Below are positions 50,884 to 60,479 of a stretch of DNA of 64,000 nucleotides, one piece after another (position 1 is the stretch's first letter; the number at the start of each line of letters is the position of its first letter). Made by a program: the position numbers and the translations under genes. Source of the DNA: Paenibacillus tepidiphilus (GTDB taxonomy: Bacteria > Bacillota > Bacilli > Paenibacillales > Paenibacillaceae); contig NZ_VWRQ01000003.1 of the NCBI RefSeq assembly GCF_008635795.1, positions 310,001 to 374,000 of the forward strand. Reading direction: 5' to 3'. The notes under the pieces are model-generated. The model did no database searches. It worked only from the letters and a program-made list of their open reading frames with translations, and had not been told where the DNA came from.

Positions 50884-51546
50884 TTACTGCCGCGGCGCTT
50901 TTTTGAGCACTGCCCGGAAGCAATGGAGGCCTCCCCACTGTTCTGTACGTACGGCATCCTCCGGCAGGGTGAAATCTGTATCCCCCCAGTATTGAAAGCC
51001 GGCCTGCAGTAGCACATCATTCATCTGCGGCAGGTTGACTGTGGGATGGTCGAAGGTCAGTACCAGAAGACCCTCACCATTCAGTGTCCGGTAAAATTCA
51101 CCCACGGCCAGTACCGCATCGGCCAGCGAGAGATGCTCCAGCACGGAAATGCAAAATATCGTATCAAAGCTCTCATCGGCATAGGGCAGTGCCGTGAGGT
51201 CTGCCTGGGCAAAATGCAGGCGGCTGCGCTTCCGTTCATCCACCTGAGCGGCTGCCTCTACGCCGATATCGTCGGCAATCTCCTGGATAACGGCATCCCA
51301 GGACAAAATCCGGGCATCGAGATCACAGGCATATACCTCGCTGGAGAAGCCGGCAAGATAGAATTTGAGCGGGTGGGAAATACCGCAGGCAGCATCCAGA
51401 ACAGTATCATGGGGCGAGATAAAGTTGGTGCACCATGCATATTCATAGGGCCTGCTCCACCAGGCTTCCGGCAGATCATAAATCAGCTTGTCGCGGCGGG
51501 CATCGTTCGTTACAAAAAAGCGCGAGACGTAAGGGTGTGTCGGCAT
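50884..51546 (-). CDS. class I SAM-dependent methyltransferase
   Basis: 220 residues. Motif I VLDAACGISHPLKFYLAG, motif II VYACDLDARIL, and DLTALPYADESFDTIFCISVLEHL for motifs III and IV, as in small-molecule methyltransferases of the UbiE/type-11 group. ATG 51546 follows AAAGGAG by eight bases; the ATG at 51609 has none. Substrate unknown. It is separated from the CapA gene by 105 bases. Confidence 0.87.
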   Translation of the reverse strand: MPTHPYVSRFFVTNDARRDKLIYDLPEAWWSRPYEYAWCTNFISPHDTVLDAACGISHPLKFYLAGFSSEVYACDLDARILSWDAVIQEIADDIGVEAAAQVDERKRSRLHFAQADLTALPYADESFDTIFCISVLEHLSLADAVLAVGEFYRTLNGEGLLVLTFDHPTVNLPQMNDVLLQAGFQYWGDTDFTLPEDAVRTEQWGGLHCFRAVLKKAPRQ

Positions 51547-51691
51547 GGCCAAGACTCCTTTATCAGGGGTTATCGGTAGTGAGAGTATATTCAGGAAAGC
51601 TTGAATCATGCCATAACCTCACCGCACAGCAAAGACGGCGGTCCTGCAGCGGACCGCCGCCTTCCTTCCTGCCCGCCGGGATCAGGCAAGC

Positions 51692-52714
51692 TTATACATA
51701 ATAAGACAAGAGCTTGGCGTCCACGCCATGCTTCCCGATCAGCATATCCAGCACCGAAGACCAGGCCAGATCGGTCGTGCGCAGCAGCGGGTGGTTCTCG
51801 AACCATAATACCGACTGTTTGATGCCTTCGGCAAACGGAACGGTCGCTTCATAATCCGGCACCAGCCGTTTGATCTTGCTGTTGTCGAATACAGAGCTGA
51901 CCGCCTGATCCCCGATCAGTCCGTCCGCCGTTCCCGCCGGTGCATGGGCGGCAATGAAATCGGTGGACATATGGACCACCTTGGGCTCCCGCCTTGCCGC
52001 CTCGCCGATGGCGGCATAGATCTGATTCCAGCTCAGCACCTCGTCCGAGGTGATATGAACCGCCTCGCCGATCGCCTCCGGATGGCCGAGCAGGCCGACA
52101 AAGCCCTTGGCGAAATCGGCGTTATGCGTGAGCGTCCACAGCGAGGTGCCGTCCCCGTGAATGACCAGCGGCTGGCCCTTGCGGATACGCTCGATCAGCG
52201 ACCACGGGTGCTTCCAGCTGTTCAGCGCCGCCGGAATGGTAGTAATGCCGTAAGTATGCGACGGACGGACAATGGTCACCGGAAAGCCGCTGGTTCTGTG
52301 CACTTCCAGGAGCAGCTCCTCACAGGCGATTTTGTCGCGTGAATATTGCCAGTACGGATTGGCCAGCGGCGTCTCCTCCGTAATCCGGTAATGACGCTGC
52401 GGCTTCTGATAGGCTGAGGCCGAACTGATGAAAATGTACTGCTTCGTCTTGCCGGCAAACAGCTCAATGTCAAGCTGCACATGCCGGGGAGTAAATGCGA
52501 TCCAGTCCACGACGACATCGAATTCATAGCCCTTGAGCGCTTCGGCCGCACCGGCGCTGTCGCGGATGTCTCCGCGGATGACCTGCGCCCCATGCGGCAC
52601 AAGGTCGCTGCGTTCGCCGCGGTTAAACAGATACAGCTCAATGCCGCGCCGGACAGCCAGCTTGGACACTGCTTCACTGATCAATCCCGTTCCTCCGATA
52701 AACAATACCTTCAT
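51692..52714 (-). CDS. NAD-dependent epimerase/dehydratase (extended SDR)
   Basis: 340 residues. Rossmann motif KVLFIGGTGLISEAV at the start, VVDWIAFTPRHVQLD, the Ser and the tail of the active-site region at SSASAYQKPQRHYRI, and TIVRPSHTYG. The Tyr-x3-Lys appears as YSRDK at about 144-148. Similar to CSP41-like and sugar-nucleotide modifying SDR proteins. ATG after AAAGGAG. It follows the aldo/keto reductase by 18 bases, so they probably form an operon of redox enzymes. Confidence 0.88.
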   Translation of the reverse strand: MKVLFIGGTGLISEAVSKLAVRRGIELYLFNRGERSDLVPHGAQVIRGDIRDSAGAAEALKGYEFDVVVDWIAFTPRHVQLDIELFAGKTKQYIFISSASAYQKPQRHYRITEETPLANPYWQYSRDKIACEELLLEVHRTSGFPVTIVRPSHTYGITTIPAALNSWKHPWSLIERIRKGQPLVIHGDGTSLWTLTHNADFAKGFVGLLGHPEAIGEAVHITSDEVLSWNQIYAAIGEAARREPKVVHMSTDFIAAHAPAGTADGLIGDQAVSSVFDNSKIKRLVPDYEATVPFAEGIKQSVLWFENHPLLRTTDLAWSSVLDMLIGKHGVDAKLLSYYV

Positions 52715-52732
52715 CCCGTTCTGCTCCTTTCT

Positions 52733-53671
52733 TTAGCCGAGTATTTCTTCGATACGGGTCAATACTTCCTCCGGAAGTTCGATACCCGAAGCCTGTACAT
52801 TCTCTTCGACCTGCTCCGGCCGGCTTGCGCCCACCAGCGCGCTGGCCACGTTGCCCTGGCGCAGCACCCAGGCCAGGGCCAGATTGCCGACCGAAATGTC
52901 CAGTTCTCCGGCGATGCCGGAGAGCGCCTGCACCTTGGCCAGCTTCTCCTCCGTTATATTCTTGCGCAGCCCTTCCAGTTTGGCTGCACGGCTGTCCTCG
53001 GGAATGCCGCCCCCGGCGCTGTACTTGCCGGTCAGAAGGCCCTGGGCCAACGGCGAGAACACCACTTGTCCGATGCCTTTGCTCTCGCCGAGCGGAATGA
53101 TCTCCTTCTCAATATAACGGTTGAACATATTGTAGATTGGCTGGTTCACGACGATACGGTCCAGCAGATAGCGGTCGGCGACCGCCAAGGCCTCCGTCAT
53201 CTGCGCCGCTGTCCATTCGCTGACCCCGACATACAGCACCTTGCCCTGGCGGACCAGGTCATCCAGCGCGCGCAGGGTTTCCTCCAGCGGTGTATCGGGA
53301 TCGAAGCGGTGGCAATAATAAATATCGACATAGTCCGCACCCAGCCGCTTGAGGCTGGCATGGCACTGCTCGGTGATATGCTTGCGTGACAAGCCCCGGT
53401 CATTGGGTCCTTCGCCCATTACGCCATATACCTTGGTGGCGAGCACATAGGAATCACGGGGGAAGCCGCGCAGCGTCTCGCCCAGCAGCTTCTCTGCCGC
53501 TCCGCGCTCATACACATTGGCCGTGTCAAAGAAATTGATGCCGAGGCCGTAAGCGGTTTCAATCGCCTTGACGGCATTCTCCCGCTCTACATAGCCTCCG
53601 TACGTTAACCAACTGCCCAGGCTGATCTCACTGACCCTCAGTCCGGTGCCGCCCAATTTGCGGTATTTCAT
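52733..53671 (-). CDS. aldo/keto reductase (Kv-beta-like)
   Basis: 312 residues, (beta/alpha)8 barrel with the catalytic tetrad: Asp in FFDTANVYERG, Tyr in the same segment, Lys in VLATKVYG and His in YYCHRFDP. The C-terminal NADPH site is ALVGASRPEQVEEN. It reduces carbonyl compounds with NADPH; the physiological substrate is unknown. ATG after GAGGAG. Divergent from the FMN reductase gene, first in a pair with the SDR gene. Confidence 0.92.
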   Translation of the reverse strand: MKYRKLGGTGLRVSEISLGSWLTYGGYVERENAVKAIETAYGLGINFFDTANVYERGAAEKLLGETLRGFPRDSYVLATKVYGVMGEGPNDRGLSRKHITEQCHASLKRLGADYVDIYYCHRFDPDTPLEETLRALDDLVRQGKVLYVGVSEWTAAQMTEALAVADRYLLDRIVVNQPIYNMFNRYIEKEIIPLGESKGIGQVVFSPLAQGLLTGKYSAGGGIPEDSRAAKLEGLRKNITEEKLAKVQALSGIAGELDISVGNLALAWVLRQGNVASALVGASRPEQVEENVQASGIELPEEVLTRIEEILG

Positions 53672-53836
53672 CTGAACACTCCTCTCCTTATCTGCGGTTC
53701 CCCGGAGGAACCGGTTGGTTCATGCCCTTTTATTCTAGAGCAGATTGTCTCACATTTCTATCCATTTGTAGAATGTCTATGAAAGTCTATGAATGAAGCT
53801 ATCAAAACACCCAAATTAATAGTTTCAAAAATATAC

Positions 53837-53864
53837 TTGCTTAATAAAAGTAATATGCTATAAT
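53837..53864 (+). promoter_or_regulatory. SigA-type promoter for the FMN reductase gene
   Basis: TTGCTT, 16 bases, TATAAT, 59 bases before the start codon, in AT-rich DNA of the divergent intergenic region. Confidence 0.65.
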
Positions 53865-53922
53865 TAGTTTCATCAGAAGAAAAGCACTGGCAACCAAAAC
53901 ATACTCTTGGGAGGTAATTTAA

Positions 53923-54465
53923 ATGAGCCAATTAAACATCGGAATTATTCTGGGAAGCACACGTCAGGGACGGGTTAGCCCGCAAGTCGGAGAGTGGGTT
54001 AAGGGCATCGCCGACGAACGGGGCGACGCCAGCTATGAGATTGTCGACATCGCCGACTTCAAGCTGCCGCTGCTTGGCGAGACAGACGACATCGAACCGG
54101 CCAAGGCCTGGGCGGCGAAGCTGGCAACCCTGGACGGCTTCGTATTCATCGTGCAGGAATATAACCACAGCCTCACCGGGGCGCTGAAGAATGCGCTGGA
54201 TTCGGCCCGAGACGAGTGGAACAACAAGGCGGCCGGCATTGTCAGCTATGGCTCCGGCGGCGGAATCCGCGCCGCAGAGCATCTGCGCGGCATCCTTGGC
54301 GAACTGCAGGTAGCCGATGTCCGGGTGCATCCGCTGCTGTCCTTGTTCACTGACTTTGAGAACGGCACGGTGTTCAAGCCGGCCGATCTGCACAAGGCCA
54401 ATGTTAATGCCATGCTGGACCAGGTTCTGGCCTGGAGCGGGGCTCTCAAGACACTGCGCCAATAA
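53923..54465 (+). CDS. NADPH-dependent FMN reductase
   Basis: 180 residues, flavodoxin-like. FMN phosphate loop GIILGSTRQGRVS at 7-19, EYNHSLTGALKNALD for the flavin ring, and IVSYGSGGGIRAAEHLRGIL. Such enzymes reduce FMN, azo dyes or quinones with NADPH in the cytoplasm. ATG after GGGAGG. Single gene with its own promoter and terminator. Confidence 0.92.
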   Translation: MSQLNIGIILGSTRQGRVSPQVGEWVKGIADERGDASYEIVDIADFKLPLLGETDDIEPAKAWAAKLATLDGFVFIVQEYNHSLTGALKNALDSARDEWNNKAAGIVSYGSGGGIRAAEHLRGILGELQVADVRVHPLLSLFTDFENGTVFKPADLHKANVNAMLDQVLAWSGALKTLRQ

Positions 54466-54480
54466 CCATTCGCATGCTCG

Positions 54481-54510
54481 AAGCCACTTCCATCAGGGAG
54501 TGGCTTTTTT
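54481..54510 (+). terminator. terminator of the FMN reductase gene
   Basis: Stem AAGCCACTTCC/GGGAGTGGCTT with a four-base loop and six Ts. Confidence 0.92.
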
Positions 54511-54540
54511 GCCGTTTCCAGGCCGCTGCAGCATAATGTA

Positions 54541-54569
54541 TTGACAGTCTGCGCGAACGAAGTTATTTT
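54541..54569 (+). promoter_or_regulatory. SigA-type promoter for the ROK regulator gene
   Basis: TTGACA, 17 bases, TATTTT, 59 bases before the ATG. An AT-rich stretch that may hold an operator follows. Confidence 0.7.
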
Positions 54570-54628
54570 ATTAATGTTATTATAAGTGTTATCAAAAGTA
54601 GTATATTAAACCGATAAGGAGATAGCTT

Positions 54629-55657
54629 ATGCAGCCTGTTACCCATAACACGGTTCAGCTCAAACGTCTTAATGTGGAGCTGGTACGCAATGCCCTGAAG
54701 GCGATGGGCGTGGCTACCAAGGCCGCGATTGCCCAAACCACCACTCTTAGTGTAGCTACCTGCAGCACAATTCTTAACGAACTGCTGAAGACTGGTGAAG
54801 TACTGGAGACGGAATCCGGGGAATCCAGCGGCGGACGGCCGGCTAAGCAGTATCAGTACAATGCCGATTACGCCTATGTGCTTCTGCTGCTTGTACGCAC
54901 AGAAGGCGGTGTACATTCCATCAAGGCGGTGCTGGCCAATATGCTGGGCGAGCCTGCCCGTGAAGACACACATACCTACTCTGAGATTGATGCCGGGACC
55001 ATTGAGGCGCTGGTGGAGCGCTATATATCGGAACACCCTAATGTGCAGGCGGCCGGAATCGGCATTCCGGGAGTCGCCCGCAGCGGCGTCATCGGCATCT
55101 GCGACGTTCCCGCCTTGTCCGGGGTCGATCTGGGGGGACGCCTGGAAGACAAGTATGGCCTGAAGGTTACGGTTGAGAACGACATGAACCTGACCATTTA
55201 CGGCTTCTACCGGATGCAGAACTACGATGAAGAGAAGACACTCGCCATTGTCACGTTTCCGCGAAATCACTTTCCGGGCGCGGGCTTCATTGTCGACGGC
55301 CGCATCCTTGCGGGCAACACCCGCTTCGGCGGTGAGGTGTCTTATCTGCCCTTCGGAATTACGCGCGCGGAGCAGCTGCAATTAATGCACACCACGGGCG
55401 GGTTTCTGGAGCTTGCTGTGAAGACGGTGATTTCGATCATCGCCATCATCAATCCGCTCTCCATTGTGCTGACCGGCGATTTATTCCGCGAATCCATGCG
55501 GGAAGCGCTGGAAGCGGGCTGCCGCCGGGAGATTCCCGCCGAACATATGCCGCTGCTGATCATCAGGCAGGATACGGAGCCGGAATATGTGTCCGGACTG
55601 ACTGCCATGACACTCGAAAGCCTGTCATACCATTTACAGCTGGTCGAGCGGCGCTGA
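54629..55657 (+). CDS. ROK family transcriptional regulator
   Basis: 342 residues. An N-terminal winged helix (VELVRNALKAMGVATKAAIAQTTTLS, GGRPAKQYQY) is followed by a ROK domain: AAGIGIPGVARSGVIG, VTVENDMNLTIYGFY, GAGFIVDGRILAG and GGEVSYLPFG. The usual zinc-binding cluster of ROK sugar kinases (CxCGxxGC) is absent, and a full ATP site is not evident, so it is likely a repressor rather than a kinase. It heads a set with an MFS carrier and a GH13 enzyme and probably controls uptake and breakdown of a glucan-derived sugar. Confidence 0.88.
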   Translation: MQPVTHNTVQLKRLNVELVRNALKAMGVATKAAIAQTTTLSVATCSTILNELLKTGEVLETESGESSGGRPAKQYQYNADYAYVLLLLVRTEGGVHSIKAVLANMLGEPAREDTHTYSEIDAGTIEALVERYISEHPNVQAAGIGIPGVARSGVIGICDVPALSGVDLGGRLEDKYGLKVTVENDMNLTIYGFYRMQNYDEEKTLAIVTFPRNHFPGAGFIVDGRILAGNTRFGGEVSYLPFGITRAEQLQLMHTTGGFLELAVKTVISIIAIINPLSIVLTGDLFRESMREALEAGCRREIPAEHMPLLIIRQDTEPEYVSGLTAMTLESLSYHLQLVERR

Positions 55658-55713
55658 GCCATATTTATTCTAAAGCTATATTCATGTATTCAAACATACC
55701 AGGGGGTCGCACA

Positions 55714-56949
55714 TTGAAACAACAAGGCAAACGCAGCAACAGCTATGCCCTGCAGCTGGCAACTATTTTTCTGGGCTTTATCGTATTCGGCATCTCGGAG
55801 AATATTAAAGGCCCGGCGATTCCGCGGATTCAGTTCGACTTTGCACTCGGGGAACAACAGCTCGGCACTTTGCTGTCCCTGAATGCGCTGGGGTACCTCA
55901 TCGCCTGCTCTTTTACGGCTATCCTGGTACGCAAATGGGGAATCAAGGCCGTCAGTATTCTGGCCTTCGCCTCCATGCTGATCTCCGGAGTGCTGATCTA
56001 CGTCTCGCATAGCTATTCCTTGTTCTCCGCCTCCTACTTCCTGATGTACATCGGCAACGGAATGCTGGAGATCGCACTCGCTATCCTGGGTGCGCGCATC
56101 TTCGTCAAGAACACCGGGACCATGATGAATCTGTCCCATTTCTTCTATGGCTTCAGTTCCACGCTGGCTCCCTTGATGGCTACCGGCCTGATGTCGGTCA
56201 GCCTCTTCGGACATGTCCTGGACTGGCGGGGAATGTATCTGGTGATGCTCTCCCTCTCCCTGCTGCCGATTCTCTCGGCCTGGTTCAGCTCCTTTCCGGG
56301 CGATGATATTCCCCATGAGGACCGCCTGCCCTTCAAGACATTGCTCCGTGATCCGGTCATCTGGATGATGGTGGCGATCCTCTCCTTCGGTGTTGTGTCC
56401 GAACTGGCCGTCGGCGGCTGGCTGGTCAACTTTCTGGAGAAAGCCTACGAGTGGGAGCCGGTCAAGGCTTCAGGCATGCTCTCGGCCTTCTTCCTCTGCT
56501 TTGCGCTCGCCCGCCTGCTGCTGGGGCCAATTACTGACCGCATCGGGTTTACCTTGTCGCTGATCATCTTCGCGGCACTGTCGGCATTGTGCACCTTCGC
56601 GGCGATCTGGGGCGGAGAATCTCTGGCCTTCCTCTTCGCCGCTGCCGGCATTGGCATCGCCATGATTTACCCGACTGTCATGGCCTTTATCGCGAAGCGC
56701 TATCCGCATGGCAGTGATACAGCCATTACATTTACGGTCACGCTGATGGGACTCGGCAGTGTGATCGGCAATTACGCCATCGGCGGAATCATTGAAGGGG
56801 TCAAGCGCGCCGTCGGGAGCTCCACCCCGAGCGGTCTTCTGCGCGGGCTTCAGGCGGGGTACGCCTTTATCGGATTATGCGCACTGCTTAGCGCAGTCTG
56901 CGGCTGCATTCTTTACCGGCATCTCCGCCGCCGAGATGAATTAATTTAG
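55714..56949 (+). CDS. MFS transporter next to the ROK regulator
   Basis: 411 residues from TTG 55714, seven bases after AGGGGG; an upstream ATG at 55684 has no ribosome site. Twelve helices. FGISENIKGPAIPRIQFDF in helix 1 and FVKNTGTMMNLSHFFYGF in the middle resemble the FucP/sugar-MFS branch. Given the ROK and GH13 neighbours, a mono- or oligosaccharide is a plausible substrate. The GH13 gene follows after 106 bases. Confidence 0.85.
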   Translation: MKQQGKRSNSYALQLATIFLGFIVFGISENIKGPAIPRIQFDFALGEQQLGTLLSLNALGYLIACSFTAILVRKWGIKAVSILAFASMLISGVLIYVSHSYSLFSASYFLMYIGNGMLEIALAILGARIFVKNTGTMMNLSHFFYGFSSTLAPLMATGLMSVSLFGHVLDWRGMYLVMLSLSLLPILSAWFSSFPGDDIPHEDRLPFKTLLRDPVIWMMVAILSFGVVSELAVGGWLVNFLEKAYEWEPVKASGMLSAFFLCFALARLLLGPITDRIGFTLSLIIFAALSALCTFAAIWGGESLAFLFAAAGIGIAMIYPTVMAFIAKRYPHGSDTAITFTVTLMGLGSVIGNYAIGGIIEGVKRAVGSSTPSGLLRGLQAGYAFIGLCALLSAVCGCILYRHLRRRDELI

Positions 56950-57055
56950 TTAAAGTGTTTAATATAACCAATTTAGGGTTTACTATATTTTGCGGATGAT
57001 TTTTGCGGACGCAGACAACAATGGAAATATAACTACTCACAGCGGAGGGTCAGCT

Positions 57056-58852
57056 ATGATAACCAATCAGCGCAAGATTCAACCCGATCATCCTACACGG
57101 ATTCATCTGGAGTGCCTGCATCATCTTTCCCACAGCAAATGGGCCTATTCCTATGACAAGGATGTCTTCCATTTACGAGTCCGCACCAAGAGAGGCGATG
57201 TAGACCGGGCCTTCGCCCTGACAGGCGATAAATACGATTGGAAAAGCTTCCACCACGAGCATCCGATGCGCAAGGTGGCCAGCGACAGATTTTTTGACTA
57301 CTGGCAGGCCGGTGTGACCCCGGATCACCGGCGGTTCTCGTACGCTTTCCGCTTTCACGCCGGACAGGAGACGGTCTGGCTGACCGAGACCGGCGTATAT
57401 ACCGAAGAACCGGATGCGCCGGACGGCTTTTTTGACCAGCCTTATGTTCATGTCATCGACATGTTCGATCCCCCTGCGTGGGCTAAATCGGCTGTCTTCT
57501 ATCAGATCATGCCGGACCGCTTCGCCAACGGCGATCCTGACAATGATCCGGAAGAGACTTCCGAATGGGGCGATACCCCGACAAGAGAAAGCTTTTTCGG
57601 CGGAGACCTGCAGGGTATTATCAGCAAGCTTGATTATCTGGCCGATCTGGGGATCACTGCGCTGTATTTGACCCCGATCTTTGAAGCACCGACCAACCAT
57701 AAATACGATACGCTGAATTACAAGAAGGTTGATCCTCATTTCGGCGATCTGGAGCTGCTGAAGCAGCTCGTGCAGGAAGCCCATGCCAAAGGCATCCGGG
57801 TCGTGCTGGACGCCGTCTTTAACCACATCGGCGCAGATTCGCCGCAGTTCCAGGATGTCGTCAAGCACGGGAAGCAGTCGAAATATGCCAACTGGTTCCA
57901 TATCCACAGCTTCCCGGTGGAGGTCAGGGAGGACCGGCCGAATTACGATGCCTTCGGCTTCTTCCCGCAAATGCCGAAGCTGAATACCGCCAATCCGGAG
58001 ACCCGGGAATATCTGCTCGATATTGCCGAATACTGGCTGAAGGAAATCGGCATGGACGGCTGGAGGCTCGATGTGGCCAACGAGATTGACCATACCTTCT
58101 GGCGGGAATTCCGCAAGCGGATCAAAGCGATCAATCCGGAGGCCTATATTATCGGTGAGGTATGGACAGACTCCCTGCGCTGGCTGGACGGCGATCAATT
58201 CGACTCCGTCATGAACTACCCGCTGTCGGACCGGCTGCTTGAATATCTGGGGGATGAATCCCTTAATGCGGACACGTTCGCCGCTTATATCGGGCATCTC
58301 TTGATGCGTTATCCGCAGCAGGCCAACGAAGTCATGTTCAATCTGCTGGCCAGCCATGACACGGCGCGTCTGTTGACCCAGCTTGGCGGAGACAAGCGGA
58401 AGCTGAAGCTCGCTGCCGCCTTCCTGTTCACTTTTACCGGAACGCCATGCATCTTCTACGGCGATGAAATCGGGCTGGAGGGTGAAGGCGATCCGGACTG
58501 CCGGAAATGCATGCTCTGGGAGGAGGAGCAGCAGGACCGCGACCTGCTGCTCAGCTATCGCGAGCTGATCCGGCTGAGACATCAGCACCCGGCACTGAGC
58601 ACGGGCGAATTCGGATTCCTGCGGGCGAGAGAGGACGAGCGGGCATTCATTTATGAACGGTTCGACAAGGAAGAGCATTTGACGGTCTGGATGAACCCTT
58701 CCGGCCAGACCGTACGGCTGTCCCTTAAGCTTGAAGGCCAGTGGCGGGATGCGCTTACCGGTCAACCCGCTGACTCGGCGAAGGGCCTGGCGCAAGGCCT
58801 CGTACAGGTGGAGCTTGCGCCATACGGCTACGCGATCCTCAAGAAGGCCTGA
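57056..58852 (+). CDS. GH13 alpha-glycosidase (neopullulanase/cyclomaltodextrinase-like)
   Basis: 598 residues. An N-terminal CBM34-type domain (about 1-130) is followed by the GH13 barrel: VFYQIMPDRFANGD, DAVFNH (region I), GWRLDVANE with nucleophile Asp339 (region II), IIGEVW with Glu368 (region III), and LASHDT with Asp435 (region IV), and a C-terminal beta domain. There is no signal peptide, so it works inside the cell on cyclodextrins, maltodextrins or pullulan fragments. ATG 57056 follows GGAGGG. Confidence 0.93.
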   Translation: MITNQRKIQPDHPTRIHLECLHHLSHSKWAYSYDKDVFHLRVRTKRGDVDRAFALTGDKYDWKSFHHEHPMRKVASDRFFDYWQAGVTPDHRRFSYAFRFHAGQETVWLTETGVYTEEPDAPDGFFDQPYVHVIDMFDPPAWAKSAVFYQIMPDRFANGDPDNDPEETSEWGDTPTRESFFGGDLQGIISKLDYLADLGITALYLTPIFEAPTNHKYDTLNYKKVDPHFGDLELLKQLVQEAHAKGIRVVLDAVFNHIGADSPQFQDVVKHGKQSKYANWFHIHSFPVEVREDRPNYDAFGFFPQMPKLNTANPETREYLLDIAEYWLKEIGMDGWRLDVANEIDHTFWREFRKRIKAINPEAYIIGEVWTDSLRWLDGDQFDSVMNYPLSDRLLEYLGDESLNADTFAAYIGHLLMRYPQQANEVMFNLLASHDTARLLTQLGGDKRKLKLAAAFLFTFTGTPCIFYGDEIGLEGEGDPDCRKCMLWEEEQQDRDLLLSYRELIRLRHQHPALSTGEFGFLRAREDERAFIYERFDKEEHLTVWMNPSGQTVRLSLKLEGQWRDALTGQPADSAKGLAQGLVQVELAPYGYAILKKA

Positions 58853-58886
58853 TATTACAACCTGCAGAGTGAGCCCGATTTATACC

Positions 58887-58931
58887 AAACGGCTGCCCCG
58901 TCATTATCAGACGGAAGCAGCCGTTTATTTT
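58887..58931 (+). terminator. terminator of the GH13 gene
   Basis: Stem AAACGGCTGC/GCAGCCGTTT with inner CCGTC/GACGG, followed by ATTTTTA. Confidence 0.9.
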
Positions 58932-58950
58932 TATGGCCATATGTCGCTGA

Positions 58951-60237
58951 CTACCTCGCCCGCTGTCTGGTTCCAGGTTTGATGGATATCAGCTTTTCCC
59001 GTTTCTCCGGCTTTGCCCGCTTACCTGATTCTTCACCGCTCTTGCTCGGAGTTACCGCGAACAGAATGAGCAGCGCACCAATGACGCCCAATGCAGCCAT
59101 GGTGCCGAAGAGCACCCAATGCCCTGTCCGCATAAGCAGCGAGACAGCGGGCGGCCCCAGCGCTACCCCGATAAACCGCATACTGCTGTACAGCGAGGTA
59201 ATCGTGCCGCGGCTTTCTTTTTCCAGGCTCTCGGTAATCAGGGCATCCATACATGGCAAAGCAAGGCCGATGCCGATTCCTCCCAGGCTTAAGAAGCTGA
59301 CCATATACACAATTTGCTTGGAGAAGATCGTCAGCACCATCGCTCCTGTAAGCAGCGCCATTCCGGCGAATGCCAGCCATTTCATGCGGTTCTTTTTCTG
59401 TCCGATGATCTTGCCGCCGATATAGGAAGCTAGACATAGCATAGCCAGCGGGATCGCCAATACATAGCCCTTGGAAGCCCCGTGCAGCCCGTACTTGGAT
59501 TCCAGCGTTTCCGATAAATAGAACAACACGCCGAACACCACAAACATACAGATGCCGCCGATGGCAAAAATGGAATAGAGCCAGCGTCCACGCTCATGCA
59601 GAATTTCCTTGATCCCCTTTAAGAACTGCTTCAGCTTCTGCGGCTCGCCGCCTTCCTTCTTTTCAGGTTCCTTCACCAGCAGCGCGACGAGCAGAAGCGC
59701 CAGCAGGCAAAGCACAGGGATGGCAATGAAGGGAGCATACCAAAGAAGAAGCCCCAGATATGCCCCCAGAATCGGGCTCAGGACCTTTCCGAAGGTATTG
59801 CAGGTTTCCACAATTCCCAGCCCTTTGCTGACTTCCTTCTCATCCTTGAATAAATCACCGACAAAGGGGATCACAATGGGAAAAGCTCCGGCAGCCCCGA
59901 TTCCCTGAAGCAGTCTTCCGCCCAAAATCACTCCGTAGGCAGCGATCCCGTCCATGAACCAGGCTGCCGCTACACAGACCGCACCGCCGACAGCGGCAAG
60001 TGCAAGACTCGGAATAATAACCTTTTTACGCCCGAAGCGGTCGGATAAATACCCGGCGATGGGAATCATGACAATAGCGATAAGCCCGTAAACCGTAATA
60101 ATCATGCTCACCTGAAACGCGCCGATTCCCAGCTCCTTCGATATTTGCGGCAGCACCGGCAGCAGCATGGAATTGCCGAGTGTCATGATCAGCGGAATGG
60201 AGGCAAGCGCAAGCAGAGCCCCTTTTTGACTCTTCAT
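58951..60237 (-). CDS. MFS transporter, DHA1 drug:H+ antiporter type
   Basis: 428 residues, twelve helices. Motif A in the form GYLSDRFGRKKVI after helix 2 and motif C-like GRLLQGIGAAGAFPIVIPFV in helix 5 mark the DHA1 group of multidrug exporters (Bmr/Blt relatives). The C-terminal tail is basic and Lys/Glu-rich (KRAKPEKREKLISIK). ATG after AAAGGTGG. Convergent with the GH13 gene. Substrate unknown. Confidence 0.9.
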   Translation of the reverse strand: MKSQKGALLALASIPLIMTLGNSMLLPVLPQISKELGIGAFQVSMIITVYGLIAIVMIPIAGYLSDRFGRKKVIIPSLALAAVGGAVCVAAAWFMDGIAAYGVILGGRLLQGIGAAGAFPIVIPFVGDLFKDEKEVSKGLGIVETCNTFGKVLSPILGAYLGLLLWYAPFIAIPVLCLLALLLVALLVKEPEKKEGGEPQKLKQFLKGIKEILHERGRWLYSIFAIGGICMFVVFGVLFYLSETLESKYGLHGASKGYVLAIPLAMLCLASYIGGKIIGQKKNRMKWLAFAGMALLTGAMVLTIFSKQIVYMVSFLSLGGIGIGLALPCMDALITESLEKESRGTITSLYSSMRFIGVALGPPAVSLLMRTGHWVLFGTMAALGVIGALLILFAVTPSKSGEESGKRAKPEKREKLISIKPGTRQRAR

Positions 60238-60479
60238 GAGTTGACCACCTTTATCATTTTACATGCTGCTTAGTGTGGGTATTTCCGAAATTAATTATGC
60301 ACCGGGTCACAGCTTGCATTCCGGGAAAAACTTATGCAGGCACCAAATGATGCACTGCTTCTTCCAGAGCAGCAATCTACGCGGTCCGCAACCCTCTTAG
60401 TCTATTGAACCCTTTTGCCTTCGAACCTGTCCTAAATCTCCTGCCGGAGGAATAGCTTTAGGTATGAAGACAGGAGGAG

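Noticed and set aside
57173..58795. 540-residue minus-strand frame over the GH13 gene
   Set aside because: Antisense shadow; all GH13 catalytic motifs are on the plus strand.
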